Shown: piece by piece, positions 31,496 through 39,536 of the stretch
Layout of the letters: each line of letters begins with the position of its first letter
How positions within the stretch are numbered: position 1 is the first letter of the stretch
NCBI GenBank assembly: GCA_964245825.1
Contig: CAXTNT010000010.1
Location: 62,001 to 126,000, forward strand
Direction of reading: 5' to 3'
Origin: CAJCIY01 sp964245825
GTDB taxonomy: Bacteria > Actinomycetota > Actinomycetes > Mycobacteriales > CAJCIY01
DNA: 64,000 nucleotides
The notes under the pieces: model-generated
What the model was told of the DNA's origin: nothing
Databases searched by the model: none
Seen by the model: the letters and a program-made list of their open reading frames with translations, nothing else
Translations under genes and position numbers: made by a program

Positions 31496-32305
31496 CTACA
31501 GGTCGAGGTCGACCACCACAGGAGCGTGGTCGGAGGGGCCGGTGCCCTTGCGGGCGTCCCGGTCGACGTACGCGTCGACGACGGCCCTGGTCACGGTGTC
31601 ATCGGCCAGCACCAGGTCGATGCGCATGCCCATGTTCTTGTGGAAGCTGCCGGCCCGGTAGTCCCAGTACGTGTACGGGGTGTCGTGCTTGAGCGCCCGC
31701 GCAGGCAGGTCGCTCAGGCCGAGCTCGAGCAGCGCCGCCACCGCAGCGCGCTCGGGCCGGGTGACGTGGGTCGAGCCCTCGAAGGCCGCCCGGTCCCAGA
31801 CGTCGTGGTCGGACGGGGCCACGTTGAAGTCACCGCAGGCCACAAACCCCTGTGCCGCAGGCACTTCCACGGCCATGGCGTCGCGGTACGCACGCAGCCA
31901 CGCCAGCTTGTAGGCATAGTGCGGGTCCCGCACCGTCCGCCCGTTGGGGACGTACAGCGACCACACCCGCACCGGGCCGCAGGTCGCCCCGACCGCCCGG
32001 GCCTCGACCTTGGCGGTGTCGAACAGGGTGCCGTCCGCATCGGCACCGAAGCCGGGCTGGCCGGGGAAGCCGAGGGCGACGTCGGCGAGCCCGACGCGCG
32101 AGAGGATCGCCACGCCGTTCCACCGGCCCTCGCCGTGCACCGCCAGCTCGTATCCGCGGGCCTCGACCTCGGCGTGCGGGAACGCCTCGTTCGCCACCTT
32201 GATCTCCTGCAGGCACAGGACGTCCGGGGCGCTGTCGTCGAGCCAGGACAGCAGCCGCGGCAGCCGGGCGACCACCGAGTTGACGTTCCACGTGGCGAGT
32301 CGCAT
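31496..32305 (-). CDS. xthA: Exodeoxyribonuclease III
   Basis: 269 residues starting MRLATWNVNSV at ATG 32305; ATG at 32314 is also in frame. Metal and catalytic motifs: NVNS, LQEIKV, WNGVAILSR, SLYVPNG, GDFNVAPSDHDVW and the terminal SDHAPVVVDL. It acts in base-excision repair as an AP endonuclease and 3'-5' exonuclease. CAGGAT lies 7 nt before the ATG at 32305, which favours a leaderless start there. Confidence 0.9.
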   Translation of the reverse strand: MRLATWNVNSVVARLPRLLSWLDDSAPDVLCLQEIKVANEAFPHAEVEARGYELAVHGEGRWNGVAILSRVGLADVALGFPGQPGFGADADGTLFDTAKVEARAVGATCGPVRVWSLYVPNGRTVRDPHYAYKLAWLRAYRDAMAVEVPAAQGFVACGDFNVAPSDHDVWDRAAFEGSTHVTRPERAAVAALLELGLSDLPARALKHDTPYTYWDYRAGSFHKNMGMRIDLVLADDTVTRAVVDAYVDRDARKGTGPSDHAPVVVDLDL

Positions 32306-32628
32306 GCGGCTCATCCTGGCGTACGGACGGGGTCGGGGGTCAGTGGCGAAGGCCCGGTGACCGTAGTGGGCCAGCCAGCCGCGCAGCATCCGGTGCACCT
32401 CCTCGGCGCCGAACGGGGGCTGACGATGACGTCGCGGCTGATCACCGTGGTGAACGCGCGCAGGAACGGGTAGACGCCGCCCCGCGGGACCCTCGGCCTG
32501 ATGTCGAGCCGGCGTTGCGTCAGCGACGCCAGGATCTCGCGCACCACCTCCGCGACGGTGGCGAACACCGTCCGGCAAGGTTGGCCGCAGCAGGACGGTG
32601 GCGTGACCGATGTAGCGGGTCGGCGGCG
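32306..32628 (-). other. Gene-free stretch, possible decayed coding remnant
   Basis: No intact gene. On the minus strand, protein-like segments appear in alternating frames: TPPTRYIGHATVLLRPTLP (near 32625-32570), then VAEVVREILASLTQRRLDI and GGVYPFLRAFTTVISRDVIV in a second frame, then GAEEVHRMLRGWLAHYGHR back in the first frame (near 32415-32350). The first segment resembles the start of metallo-beta-lactamase-fold proteins; the rest I cannot assign. This looks like a gene broken by frameshifts, but chance is possible in such GC-rich DNA. Confidence 0.3.
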
Positions 32629-33108
32629 TCACGCCCCACCGCACGGTCGGCCGTGCGACCAGCCGCCGGCGGCGATGAGGTCGCGCAGGATCTCCATCTG
32701 GCCGTGGTGCTGCGCGAGCTCCTCGTACAGGTGCAGGAGGCAACCGCGCTGGGTGAGGGGCTGCGGCAGCGAGTCGTCCTCGAAGGCCGACCGGGGCGGG
32801 TCGTCCGCCACGAAGCAGGTCAGGTCCGCGGCGAGCTGCTCCCGGGCCTCGGACGCCCGTGTCCGCAGCGGGCCGACCGGACCCGCGGCGCGGAACTCCG
32901 CCGGGCGGTCCCGCACGATGGTGCGGCCGGCGATCGCCTCGCCGCCCCAGAACTCCATCACCCCGAGGCAGTGCGTCAGCAGGCTGTACGGCGAGTTCGC
33001 CCCGTCGTACGGCCGGCTGTTCGCACCGGAGTCACCGAGGGACCCGACGATCCCCACCATGCCGCCGAGGGCGACGTCGGCGAACCAGAGCAGGTCCCCC
33101 ACATCCAC
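32629..33108 (-). CDS. DinB-superfamily (mycothiol-transferase-like) protein
   Basis: 159 residues from GTG at 33108, 6 nt after TAGCGT. The DinB four-helix-bundle metal site is visible: His in LLTHCLGVMEFWGG, and a HxxxH pair in HLYEELAQHHGQMEILRDL. Such proteins use a thiol cofactor (mycothiol in actinobacteria) in transfer or isomerisation reactions. Exact substrate unknown. It sits between the remnant region and the thioesterase gene. Confidence 0.8.
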   Translation of the reverse strand: MDVGDLLWFADVALGGMVGIVGSLGDSGANSRPYDGANSPYSLLTHCLGVMEFWGGEAIAGRTIVRDRPAEFRAAGPVGPLRTRASEAREQLAADLTCFVADDPPRSAFEDDSLPQPLTQRGCLLHLYEELAQHHGQMEILRDLIAAGGWSHGRPCGGA

Positions 33109-33114
33109 GAGCGA

Positions 33115-33120
33115 ACGCTA
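33115..33120 (-). promoter_or_regulatory. -10 box of leaderless DinB gene
   Basis: TAGCGT on the minus strand, 6 nt before GTG at 33108. Confidence 0.5.
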
Positions 33121-33168
33121 GCCCGGGCGGGAGCCCGACCGCAGCGCATCGAGGCCGGCGTGCCGCCG

Positions 33169-33684
33169 TCAGGTCGGGTGCGGGAAGACCAGGCAGCTGC
33201 CGGTGGCGGTCGCGACCAGCCGGCCCTGGCCGTCGCGGACCGTGCCGTCGGCGAAGGCGACCCGGCGCCCGGGCTTGGTCACGACGCCCTCGGCCCGCAG
33301 CTCGACGCTGTCCACGGTCACGGCGCGCAGGTAGTTGATCTTCAGCTCGATGCTGGTGTAGCCGGTCCCGGCCGGGAGCGTTGTCTGCACCGCACAGGCC
33401 AGCACCGAGTCGAGCAGCGTGCAGACGAGCCCGCCGTGCACGACCCCGATCGGGTTGTACGCGCTCTCGTCCGGGGTGCACGTGAAGATGACCCGGCCGG
33501 CCTCGACCTCGACCGGGCGGGTGCCGAACAGTGCGGCGATCGGCGCGCCGGGCAGCTCACCGGCGGCGATCGCGGTCAGGTACTCCAGCCCGGACAGCTC
33601 GCGCCCGCGTCGTGCGGCGGCCACCGGGTCGTACCAGGTGACGGTCTTGGTCCGGGGCTCGCCCCACTGGCTCTTGTCCGGCAT
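33169..33684 (-). CDS. PaaI-type hotdog thioesterase
   Basis: 171 residues from ATG at 33684. Hotdog motif NPIGVVHGGLVCTLLDSVLACAVQTTLPAG, with the Asp and His/Gly of the active-site helix, then TSIELKINYLRAV and a final strand pair ending TGSCLVFPHP. It probably hydrolyses an acyl- or aryl-CoA ester. N-terminal ~25 residues precede the fold. Next to an acyl-CoA dehydrogenase in the same direction, which would fit a CoA-ester pathway, though the 43-bp gap gives no proof of an operon. Confidence 0.85.
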   Translation of the reverse strand: MPDKSQWGEPRTKTVTWYDPVAAARRGRELSGLEYLTAIAAGELPGAPIAALFGTRPVEVEAGRVIFTCTPDESAYNPIGVVHGGLVCTLLDSVLACAVQTTLPAGTGYTSIELKINYLRAVTVDSVELRAEGVVTKPGRRVAFADGTVRDGQGRLVATATGSCLVFPHPT

Positions 33685-33727
33685 AGTCAGCCAGCCTAGG
33701 CCGTGAATGCGCTGCGGTGCAAGGGGA

Positions 33728-34924
33728 TCAGCCGAGCAGCAGCTTGGCCGCGATCTCGTTCATGATCTCTGTCGTGCCACCCCCGATGCCGAGGATGCGG
33801 CTGTCCCGGTAGTGCCGCTCGACCTCGCTCTCGCGCAGGTAGCCCATGCCACCGTGCAGCTGCACGGCCTCGTCGACGACGGCGTCACACGCCGCCACAG
33901 CGGTGTTCTTCGCGTACGCGACCTGGGGCCAGACCTCCTCGCCGCGCATCCACCGCTCGACCACCGACCGGACGTAGGCGCGCGCCACGTCGACCTGCCG
34001 CGCCATCTCCACGACCTTGTGCCGGACGACCTGGCGGGTCGCCAGCGGTCGGCCGAACGTCTCCCGGTCGCGGACCCAGCGCAGGTCGAGACAGCGCTGC
34101 GCCGTCGCGTAGGCCTGCACCGCCAGGCCGAGCCGTTCGCTGGCGAACTGCGTCATGATCTGCGCGAAGCCGCTGTCGGTGGCGCCGACGAGGTTGCGGG
34201 CCGGGACGCGGACGGCGTCGAAACTCAGGGTCGCGGTGTCCGAGCACTGCCAGCCCATCTTGCGCAACGGCGCGGAGACGGTGAACCCCGGCTTTCCCTT
34301 CTCGATCACCAGCAGCGAGATGCCGTGCGCGCCCGGGCCACCGGTGCGCACTGCGGTGGTGACGAAGTCGGCGCGTACCCCTGAGGTGATGTATGTCTTG
34401 GCCCCGTCCACCACGTAGTCGTCCCCGTCGAGGACGGCGCGGGTACGCAGGCCCGCCACGTCGGAACCGGCGTCCGGTTCGCTGATGGCCAGACTGCCGA
34501 TCAGCGCGCCGGCCAGGGTCGGGCGGACGAAGCGGTCGAGCTGGTACGGGTCCCCTGCCGCGACCATGTGCGGCAGCGCGATGCCGTGCGTGAACAGCGC
34601 CGCGCTCAGCCCCGACGAACCGCCGGCCACGATCATCTCCTCGGCCACGACGAGGGCGTCGATGCGATCGCCGCCCTGACCACCGACGGCCTCGGGGAAC
34701 CCGACGCCGAGCAGGCCGGCCGCCGCGGCCTTCGCGTGCAGCGCACGCGGCACCAGCCCCTCGTCCTCCCAGGCCGACAGGTACGGCACGACCTCCCGCT
34801 CGGTGAAGCGTCGGGCGCTCGCGCGCAGCGCCCGCCGCTCGGGCGTGACCCACGGGTCGGGCCGCGGACCCGTCCCAGGGTCGGTTGCCGGGTCCACCTG
34901 CGGCTCCGCCGGTCCAGGGGTCAC
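33728..34924 (-). CDS. Acyl-CoA dehydrogenase
   Basis: 398 residues from GTG at 34924 (GTGA overlap with the upstream acetyltransferase). Family motifs: LAISEPDAGSDVAGLRTRA, the flavin-binding YITSGVRADFVTTAVRTG, GWQCSDTATLSFDAVRVPARNLVG, RETFGRPLATRQVVRHKVVEMA and the C-terminal QLHGGMGYLRESEVERHYRDSRILGIGGGTTEIM. It introduces a 2,3 double bond in an acyl-CoA using FAD and electron-transfer flavoprotein. Chain-length preference cannot be read. Confidence 0.92.
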   Translation of the reverse strand: MTPGPAEPQVDPATDPGTGPRPDPWVTPERRALRASARRFTEREVVPYLSAWEDEGLVPRALHAKAAAAGLLGVGFPEAVGGQGGDRIDALVVAEEMIVAGGSSGLSAALFTHGIALPHMVAAGDPYQLDRFVRPTLAGALIGSLAISEPDAGSDVAGLRTRAVLDGDDYVVDGAKTYITSGVRADFVTTAVRTGGPGAHGISLLVIEKGKPGFTVSAPLRKMGWQCSDTATLSFDAVRVPARNLVGATDSGFAQIMTQFASERLGLAVQAYATAQRCLDLRWVRDRETFGRPLATRQVVRHKVVEMARQVDVARAYVRSVVERWMRGEEVWPQVAYAKNTAVAACDAVVDEAVQLHGGMGYLRESEVERHYRDSRILGIGGGTTEIMNEIAAKLLLG

Positions 34925-35235
34925 GGGCACGGCAGGTCGAACTCGGCGCGACGGTCGGCCGGCACGAGGGCGACGTCCGCCGGGTGGGCGGCGAGGTAGG
35001 CCCGGACGAACGGGCAGCGCGGGAGCACCTGCCGGCCTTCGGTGCGCAGCCGGGCGAGCACGGCCGCCACGAGCTCGGTCGCGAGCCCCTGCCGAGCGAA
35101 GCCGCCGACGGTCTCGACGTGCAGCAGCGACCAGACGTCGCCGCGTACCTCGCAGTCCACGAAGGTGGCCACCCGGCCGTCGACGAGCAGCTCGACCCGG
35201 TGCGCCGCGGGGTCGTCGCGGATCTCGTGTGCCAT
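34921..35235 (-). CDS. Small GNAT (NATD1/PF14542-type) acetyltransferase-like protein
   Basis: 104 residues from ATG at 35235. Compact one-domain form with VWSLLHVETVGGFARQGLATELVAAVLARLRTEGRQVLPRCPFVRAYLAAHP, the acetyl-CoA-binding loop and the conserved CPFVRAYL/HP element of the YidJ/NATD1 family. Function of these short proteins is poorly known. It is divergent from another GNAT gene with only 6 bp between the two start codons, and its stop overlaps the acyl-CoA dehydrogenase start. Confidence 0.85.
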   Translation of the reverse strand: MAHEIRDDPAAHRVELLVDGRVATFVDCEVRGDVWSLLHVETVGGFARQGLATELVAAVLARLRTEGRQVLPRCPFVRAYLAAHPADVALVPADRRAEFDLPCP

Positions 35236-35241
35236 CCGGCC

Positions 35242-35724
35242 ATGATGCCTCCGGTGAAGACCCCCGCCGTCCGGCCGAGACGCGACGAGGACCTGACGGC
35301 CCTCCTGACGGTGCTCCGGCGCGTGCACGACGCCGACGGATACCCGGTGCGGTGGCACGAACCGGCCGCGGCGTGGCTGACCCCGGACAACACCGAGCTT
35401 GCCTGGACGGCGGTGCTGGGCGACGTACCCGCGGGGCACGTCGCCCTCGAGTCGAACGAGGGCGGGGCGCTGCACGTGGCGCGTCTGTTCCTCGACCCGG
35501 GCGCGCGTGGTCAGGGCCTCGCAGAGCTCCTCCTGGCCGCGGTGACCGGGGCGGCGGGGGCACGGCCGCTGAGCCTCGAGGTGCACGTCCGGGCGACCGC
35601 GGCGATCGCCTGCTACGAGCGGCTCGGCTGGCGTCGTACCGGGACCCACGAGGCTCGCTGGACCGAGGCCGACGGCACCCCCGCCCTGGCCCATGTCTAC
35701 GTCGCGCCCGAGCGCGCGGACTGA
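35242..35724 (+). CDS. GNAT N-acetyltransferase
   Basis: 160 residues from ATG at 35242 (or 35245). GNAT core: AVRPRRDEDLTALLTVLRR, GHVALE, LHVARLFLDPGARGQGLAELLLAAVTGA (acetyl-CoA pyrophosphate loop) and VRATAAIACYERLGWRRTGTHEARW. It acetylates an unknown amine. Divergent neighbour is also a GNAT protein but of a different subfamily. A region of complex repeats follows the stop. Confidence 0.88.
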   Translation: MMPPVKTPAVRPRRDEDLTALLTVLRRVHDADGYPVRWHEPAAAWLTPDNTELAWTAVLGDVPAGHVALESNEGGALHVARLFLDPGARGQGLAELLLAAVTGAAGARPLSLEVHVRATAAIACYERLGWRRTGTHEARWTEADGTPALAHVYVAPERAD

Positions 35725-35740
35725 CGCCACGTCCTGTCGC

Positions 35741-35988
35741 GGTTGCGTCCGGTGCAGGGGCCCGGGCCCGGACGCAACCCCGACACCAGGCGCCGGCCGA
35801 CACCGGGCGCCCCCCGACACCGGGCGCCCCCCGACACCGGGCGCCGGCCGACGCAACCGGGCCGGCCGACGCAACCTCGACTCCCGAGGCAACCGGGCCG
35901 GCCGACCCTGTCGAGGTTGCGTCCGGTGCAGGGGCCCGGGCCCGGACGCAACCCCGACACCAGGCGCCGGCCGACACAGCCGGGCCGG
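35741..35988. repeat. Complex intergenic repeat: two 63-bp copies and a 17-bp array
   Basis: The 63 bp at 35741-35803 recur exactly at 35915-35977. Each copy starts with an 11-bp stem (GGTTGCGTCCG with CGGACGCAACC, at 35741-35779 and 35915-35953) around a GGGGCCCGGGCC loop. From 35780 four 17-bp units of the type CCGACACCGGGCGCC plus two bases follow in tandem (35780-35847), then diverged units containing GCAACCGGGCCGG. It fills the whole gap between convergent stop codons and may act as a double terminator. Confidence 0.9.
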
Positions 35989-37203
35989 TCACCCGACGAG
36001 CAGGGCCGCGGCCCGCTGCGGGTCGAAGCGTTCGGTCTCGCGGAGGACCAGCAGCGCCCCGCCGAGAGCCTCGGCGTGGTCTCCGAGCACGGCTGGTACG
36101 ACCTGGACGGCGGCGGCCGAGGGCGGCAGTGACGCGCGCTGCACCCGTGCCCGCAGGGTGGTGAGCACCATGTCCTCGGCCAGCCCGAGCTCACCGCCGA
36201 ACACGATCAGCTCGGGGTTCAGCAGGTTCACGAGGTTGGCGACGGCCATCCCGATGTACTCGCCCGCGTCCGCCAGCACCCGGCGGCAGCCCGGGTCACC
36301 GTCGCGGGCCCGACTCACCAGCTCGGCGACGCTGCTCACGGGCTGACCCGACGGCGACAGCTGCGCGACCAGGGCAGGCCCACCGGCGAGCATCTCCAAG
36401 CAGCCGCGGCTGCCGCAGCGGCAGACCGGTCCGTTCTCGGCGACGACGGTGTGGCCGAGCTCGCCGGCGGTCCCGGATGCCCCCCGGAACAGCGCCCCGT
36501 CCAGGACGATGCCGGCACCGATTCCGGAAGCCGCCTTGATGTACGCGACGAAGCGGTGGCCTCGGCCGGCCCCCCAGCGCGCCTCGGCGAGCGCACCGAG
36601 GTTCGCGTCGTTCTCGGCCCGCACCGGCATCCCCAGCGCGGCCTGCAGGTCGTCAGCGGGAGCCTGGCCGACCCAGCCCGGCAGGATGCTGGACGAGCCC
36701 AGCCGACCCTCGGCGTCGAGCGGCGCCGGGACGCCGAGCCCGACGCCGAGCACCGTGCTCGGACTCTCCCCCATCTGCCGCAGGGTCATGGTGACCAGAC
36801 GGTGCGCGGTACGCAGGGCACCGGTCGCATCCCCGTCCACGTCGAAGCGCACCGAGTCCTGGGCGAGCACCCGATGCCCGCTGTCGGCGACCGCGACCGC
36901 GACATGCGTGCGCCCCAGGTCGACGCCGACGGCGAGACCGGCGCGGGGCGTCAGCGCGACCAGCCCAGCGGGCCGGCCGCCGGTTGGAACCGCCGGGGCT
37001 GCGACGGCGTCACCCAGCAGGCCGCGTCGACGCAGACCCATCAGCAGGCCGGACACGGTCGTCCGGGACAGCCCGGTGGCATCCCCGATCTCGGCTCGGG
37101 TCCGTGGCCCCTCCGAGCGCAGCAGACCCACGACGGTGCTGACCGGTTCGTCTCCGGTCCGGTGTCGGTCCGCGGACATGGTCACAGGGCTGATCGTGCG
37201 CAT
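35989..37203 (-). CDS. ROK-family transcriptional repressor (XylR-like)
   Basis: 404 residues from ATG at 37203 with GGAAGAG upstream; a TTG at 37221 is less likely. N-terminal winged helix (VVGLLRSEGPRTRAEIGDATGLSRTTVSGLLMGLRRRGLL). ROK sugar-kinase-like domain: AVGVDLGRTHVAVAVAD, IGAGIVLDGALFRGASGTAGELGHTVV and the zinc motif CRCGSRGCLEML. It is divergent from a xylose-type ABC transporter and probably represses it until the sugar binds. The last codons abut the intergenic repeat. Confidence 0.9.
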   Translation of the reverse strand: MRTISPVTMSADRHRTGDEPVSTVVGLLRSEGPRTRAEIGDATGLSRTTVSGLLMGLRRRGLLGDAVAAPAVPTGGRPAGLVALTPRAGLAVGVDLGRTHVAVAVADSGHRVLAQDSVRFDVDGDATGALRTAHRLVTMTLRQMGESPSTVLGVGLGVPAPLDAEGRLGSSSILPGWVGQAPADDLQAALGMPVRAENDANLGALAEARWGAGRGHRFVAYIKAASGIGAGIVLDGALFRGASGTAGELGHTVVAENGPVCRCGSRGCLEMLAGGPALVAQLSPSGQPVSSVAELVSRARDGDPGCRRVLADAGEYIGMAVANLVNLLNPELIVFGGELGLAEDMVLTTLRARVQRASLPPSAAAVQVVPAVLGDHAEALGGALLVLRETERFDPQRAAALLVG

Positions 37204-37313
37204 CACGTGCTCTTCCGTCAATGTGAGGACGTATGACAGACACCACTAGACATCAAATAGCCCATGCCTAAGCCAGAACCAGATCTCTGTTTCATCTCAC
37301 TTACGTACGGGAG

Positions 37314-37342
37314 TTGACAGAGTAACGGGCGGGGGGCAATGT
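37314..37342 (+). promoter_or_regulatory. Sigma-70-like promoter of the sugar ABC operon
   Basis: TTGACA at 37314-37319 and CAATGT at 37337-37342, separated by 17 bp, the best -35/-10 pair in the window. The flanking region 37225-37325 is markedly AT-richer than its surroundings and is where a ROK operator would be expected. Confidence 0.65.
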
Positions 37343-37386
37343 CCTGCCTGGCCGCAACGCAGCGCCAATGCCCCAAGGAGGATCAC

Positions 37387-38541
37387 GTGCACCGTCCACG
37401 TCGCAGTGCCGCTCTCGCGGTCTCTGCCCTAGCCCTGGTCGCGGTCGCCGCGACCGCCTGTGGCTCCAAGTCGACCTCGAGCCCGACCTCGAGCACCACC
37501 ACCTCGACCGGAGCGGCAGGCGCCACCGGTGCGTCCGGCCTCGTTGCTCTGCTGCTCCCGGAGAACGACACCACCCGGTACGAGTCGGCGGACCGGCCCG
37601 ACTTCACTGCCGCGCTCTCGGCGGCCTGCCCCAAGTGCACGCTCACCTACGGCAACGCCGCCAACAGCAGCGCGACCCAGCTGCAGCAGGCCCAGGCCGC
37701 GCTGACCAAGGGCGCGAAGGTCCTGGTCCTGGACCCGGTCGACGGCACCACCGCGGGCGCCATCGTCGCCCTCGCCAAGGCCAAGAACGTCCCGGTCATC
37801 AGCTACGACCGGCTCATCACCGGCGGCGGCGCACTGCCCGACTACTACATCTCCTTCGACAACGTGAAGGTCGGCCAACTGCAGGGTCAGGCGCTGCTGA
37901 CGAAGCTGCAGAGCAACGGCAAGCAGGGCAAGCTCATCTGGATCAACGGCTCGCCCACCGACAACAACGCGACACTGTTCACCCAGGGGGCGCACAGCGT
38001 GATCCCCAAGAACGGCATCGACGGGTTCACGATCGGCTACGAGATCGCCACCCCCAACTGGACCCCCGCGGTCGCGCAGCAGGAGGCGGCCGCCGCCATC
38101 ACCAGGATCGGCAAGAACAACATCGTCGGCATCTACTCCTCCAACGACGGCATGGCCGCGGGCATCTTCGCCGCGGAGAAGGCGGCGGGCATCACCGACT
38201 TCCCGCCGATGACCGGTCAGGACGCGCAGGTCGACGGCATCCAGCGGATCCTCGCCGGCCAGCAGTACATGACCGTCTACAAGGCGATCAAGCCGGAGGC
38301 CACCGACGCGGCACAGCTCGCGGTCGCGGTCCTGAGCGGCCAGACGCCGGGCACCATCGCCGGTCTCTCCCAGACGCAGACCACGGACGGCACCACCCAG
38401 GTGCCCTCGTACCTGCTGACCCCGGTCGCGGTCACCAAGAGCAACATCTCCTCCACGGTCGTCGCCGACGGGTTCCTCACCGCGGCGCAGATCTGCACCA
38501 GCGCGTACGCGCAGTTCTGCTCGGCGGCGGGCATCTCCTAG
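37387..38541 (+). CDS. xylF: Xylose-type sugar-binding lipoprotein
   Basis: 384 residues from GTG at 37387, with AAGGAGG 7 nt upstream. Signal peptide and lipobox LVAVAATAC, then a Ser/Thr linker. Type I periplasmic fold: LVALLLPENDTTRYESADRPDF, DPVDGTTAGAIVALAKAKNVPVISYDRLITGG, YYISFDNVKVGQLQGQALL and GIYSSNDGMAAGIFAAEKAAG. The YISFDN-VG-LQ run is typical of D-xylose-binding proteins; another pentose is possible. It delivers sugar to the permease encoded downstream. A strong hairpin separates it from the ATPase gene. Confidence 0.85.
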   Translation: MHRPRRSAALAVSALALVAVAATACGSKSTSSPTSSTTTSTGAAGATGASGLVALLLPENDTTRYESADRPDFTAALSAACPKCTLTYGNAANSSATQLQQAQAALTKGAKVLVLDPVDGTTAGAIVALAKAKNVPVISYDRLITGGGALPDYYISFDNVKVGQLQGQALLTKLQSNGKQGKLIWINGSPTDNNATLFTQGAHSVIPKNGIDGFTIGYEIATPNWTPAVAQQEAAAAITRIGKNNIVGIYSSNDGMAAGIFAAEKAAGITDFPPMTGQDAQVDGIQRILAGQQYMTVYKAIKPEATDAAQLAVAVLSGQTPGTIAGLSQTQTTDGTTQVPSYLLTPVAVTKSNISSTVVADGFLTAAQICTSAYAQFCSAAGIS

Positions 38542-38548
38542 CGCACGG

Positions 38549-38588
38549 CGCCGCGGCGGGCGGAGACCCAGCCCCGCCCGCCGCGGCG
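38549..38588 (+). terminator. Strong hairpin between binding-protein and ATPase genes
   Basis: CGCCGCGGCGGGC at 38549-38561 pairs perfectly with GCCCGCCGCGGCG at 38576-38588 around a 14-nt loop. Such hairpins after the first gene of ABC operons usually stabilise or partly terminate the transcript so the binding protein is made in excess. Confidence 0.7.
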
Positions 38589-38654
38589 TATGCCGGTGCC
38601 ATCATCCGTTCCACGCGTCACGAACAGCACGCCTCCACACGCCCCGGGAGTGCC

Positions 38655-39536
38655 ATGCCTGAGCCGATGAGCAGCACCGCCGCGACGGCGACCGCCGAGG
38701 CGGGCCCCGTCCTGGCGCTGCGGAACGTGAGCAAGCGCTTCGGCGCCGTGCAGGCGCTCAGCGAGGTGGACTTCGCCGCGTACAGCGGCCAGATCGTCGC
38801 GCTGGTCGGCGACAACGGCGCCGGCAAGTCGACGCTCGTCAAGGCCATGTCGGGCGTCGGGCCGCCGACCTCCGGCGAGATCCTGTTCGAGGGCCGGCCG
38901 GTCTCGATCAGCCGACCGCAGGACGCGGTCAAGCTCGGGATCGCCACCGTCTACCAGGACCTCGCCCTCTGCGACAACCTCGACGTCGTCGCCAACCTCT
39001 TCCTCGGCAGCGAGCAACACCCCCGGGGCCCGCTGCGCCTGCTGTCCTGGATCGACGAGCTGCACATGGAGCAGCAGGCACTCGACCTGATGAACCAGCT
39101 CTCCGTACGCATCCCCACGGTCCGCACGCCGGTGGCGTCGCTCTCCGGCGGCCAGCGGCAGAGCGTCGCGATCGCCCGCTCGCTGCTCGGCGCGCCCAGG
39201 GTGGTCATGCTCGACGAGCCGACCGCCGCCCTGGGCGTGGCCCAGACCGCCCAGGTCCTGGACCTCGTCGTCCGACTGCGCGAGCGCGGTCTCGCCGTGA
39301 TCATGATCAGCCACAATCTGGCCGACGTCTTCGCTGTGGCCGACCGCGTCGTGGTCCTGCGGCTGGGCCGCAACGCCGGCGAGTTCGACGTCGGCTCGGT
39401 GAGCGAGGACGAGATCGTCTCGACCATCACCGGCGCCAAGGCCGGTGGCGGCCGGCGCGCGGGCCTGCCGAGCACGCAGTCGCTCTCCGACGCGTACACC
39501 GCCAGTGGCAAGGACAGGACGGGGCCGCAGCGATGA
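38655..39536 (+). CDS. Sugar ABC transporter ATPase, single nucleotide-binding domain
   Basis: 293 residues, ATG at 38655 with GGGAG upstream. Walker A GDNGAGKST, Q-loop VYQDLALCDNLDVVANLFLG, signature LSGGQRQSVAIARSL, Walker B VVMLDEPTAALG and switch MISHNL are intact. XylG/RbsA proteins usually have two fused ATPase domains and about 500 residues; this has one, so it should work as a homodimer. A Ser/Thr-rich tail of about 35 residues follows. ATGA overlap with the permease. Confidence 0.9.
   Translation: MPEPMSSTAATATAEAGPVLALRNVSKRFGAVQALSEVDFAAYSGQIVALVGDNGAGKSTLVKAMSGVGPPTSGEILFEGRPVSISRPQDAVKLGIATVYQDLALCDNLDVVANLFLGSEQHPRGPLRLLSWIDELHMEQQALDLMNQLSVRIPTVRTPVASLSGGQRQSVAIARSLLGAPRVVMLDEPTAALGVAQTAQVLDLVVRLRERGLAVIMISHNLADVFAVADRVVVLRLGRNAGEFDVGSVSEDEIVSTITGAKAGGGRRAGLPSTQSLSDAYTASGKDRTGPQR

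Noticed and set aside
35780..35988. CRISPR-like array
   Set aside because: Units are contiguous 17-mers without unique spacers, and no cas genes are near.
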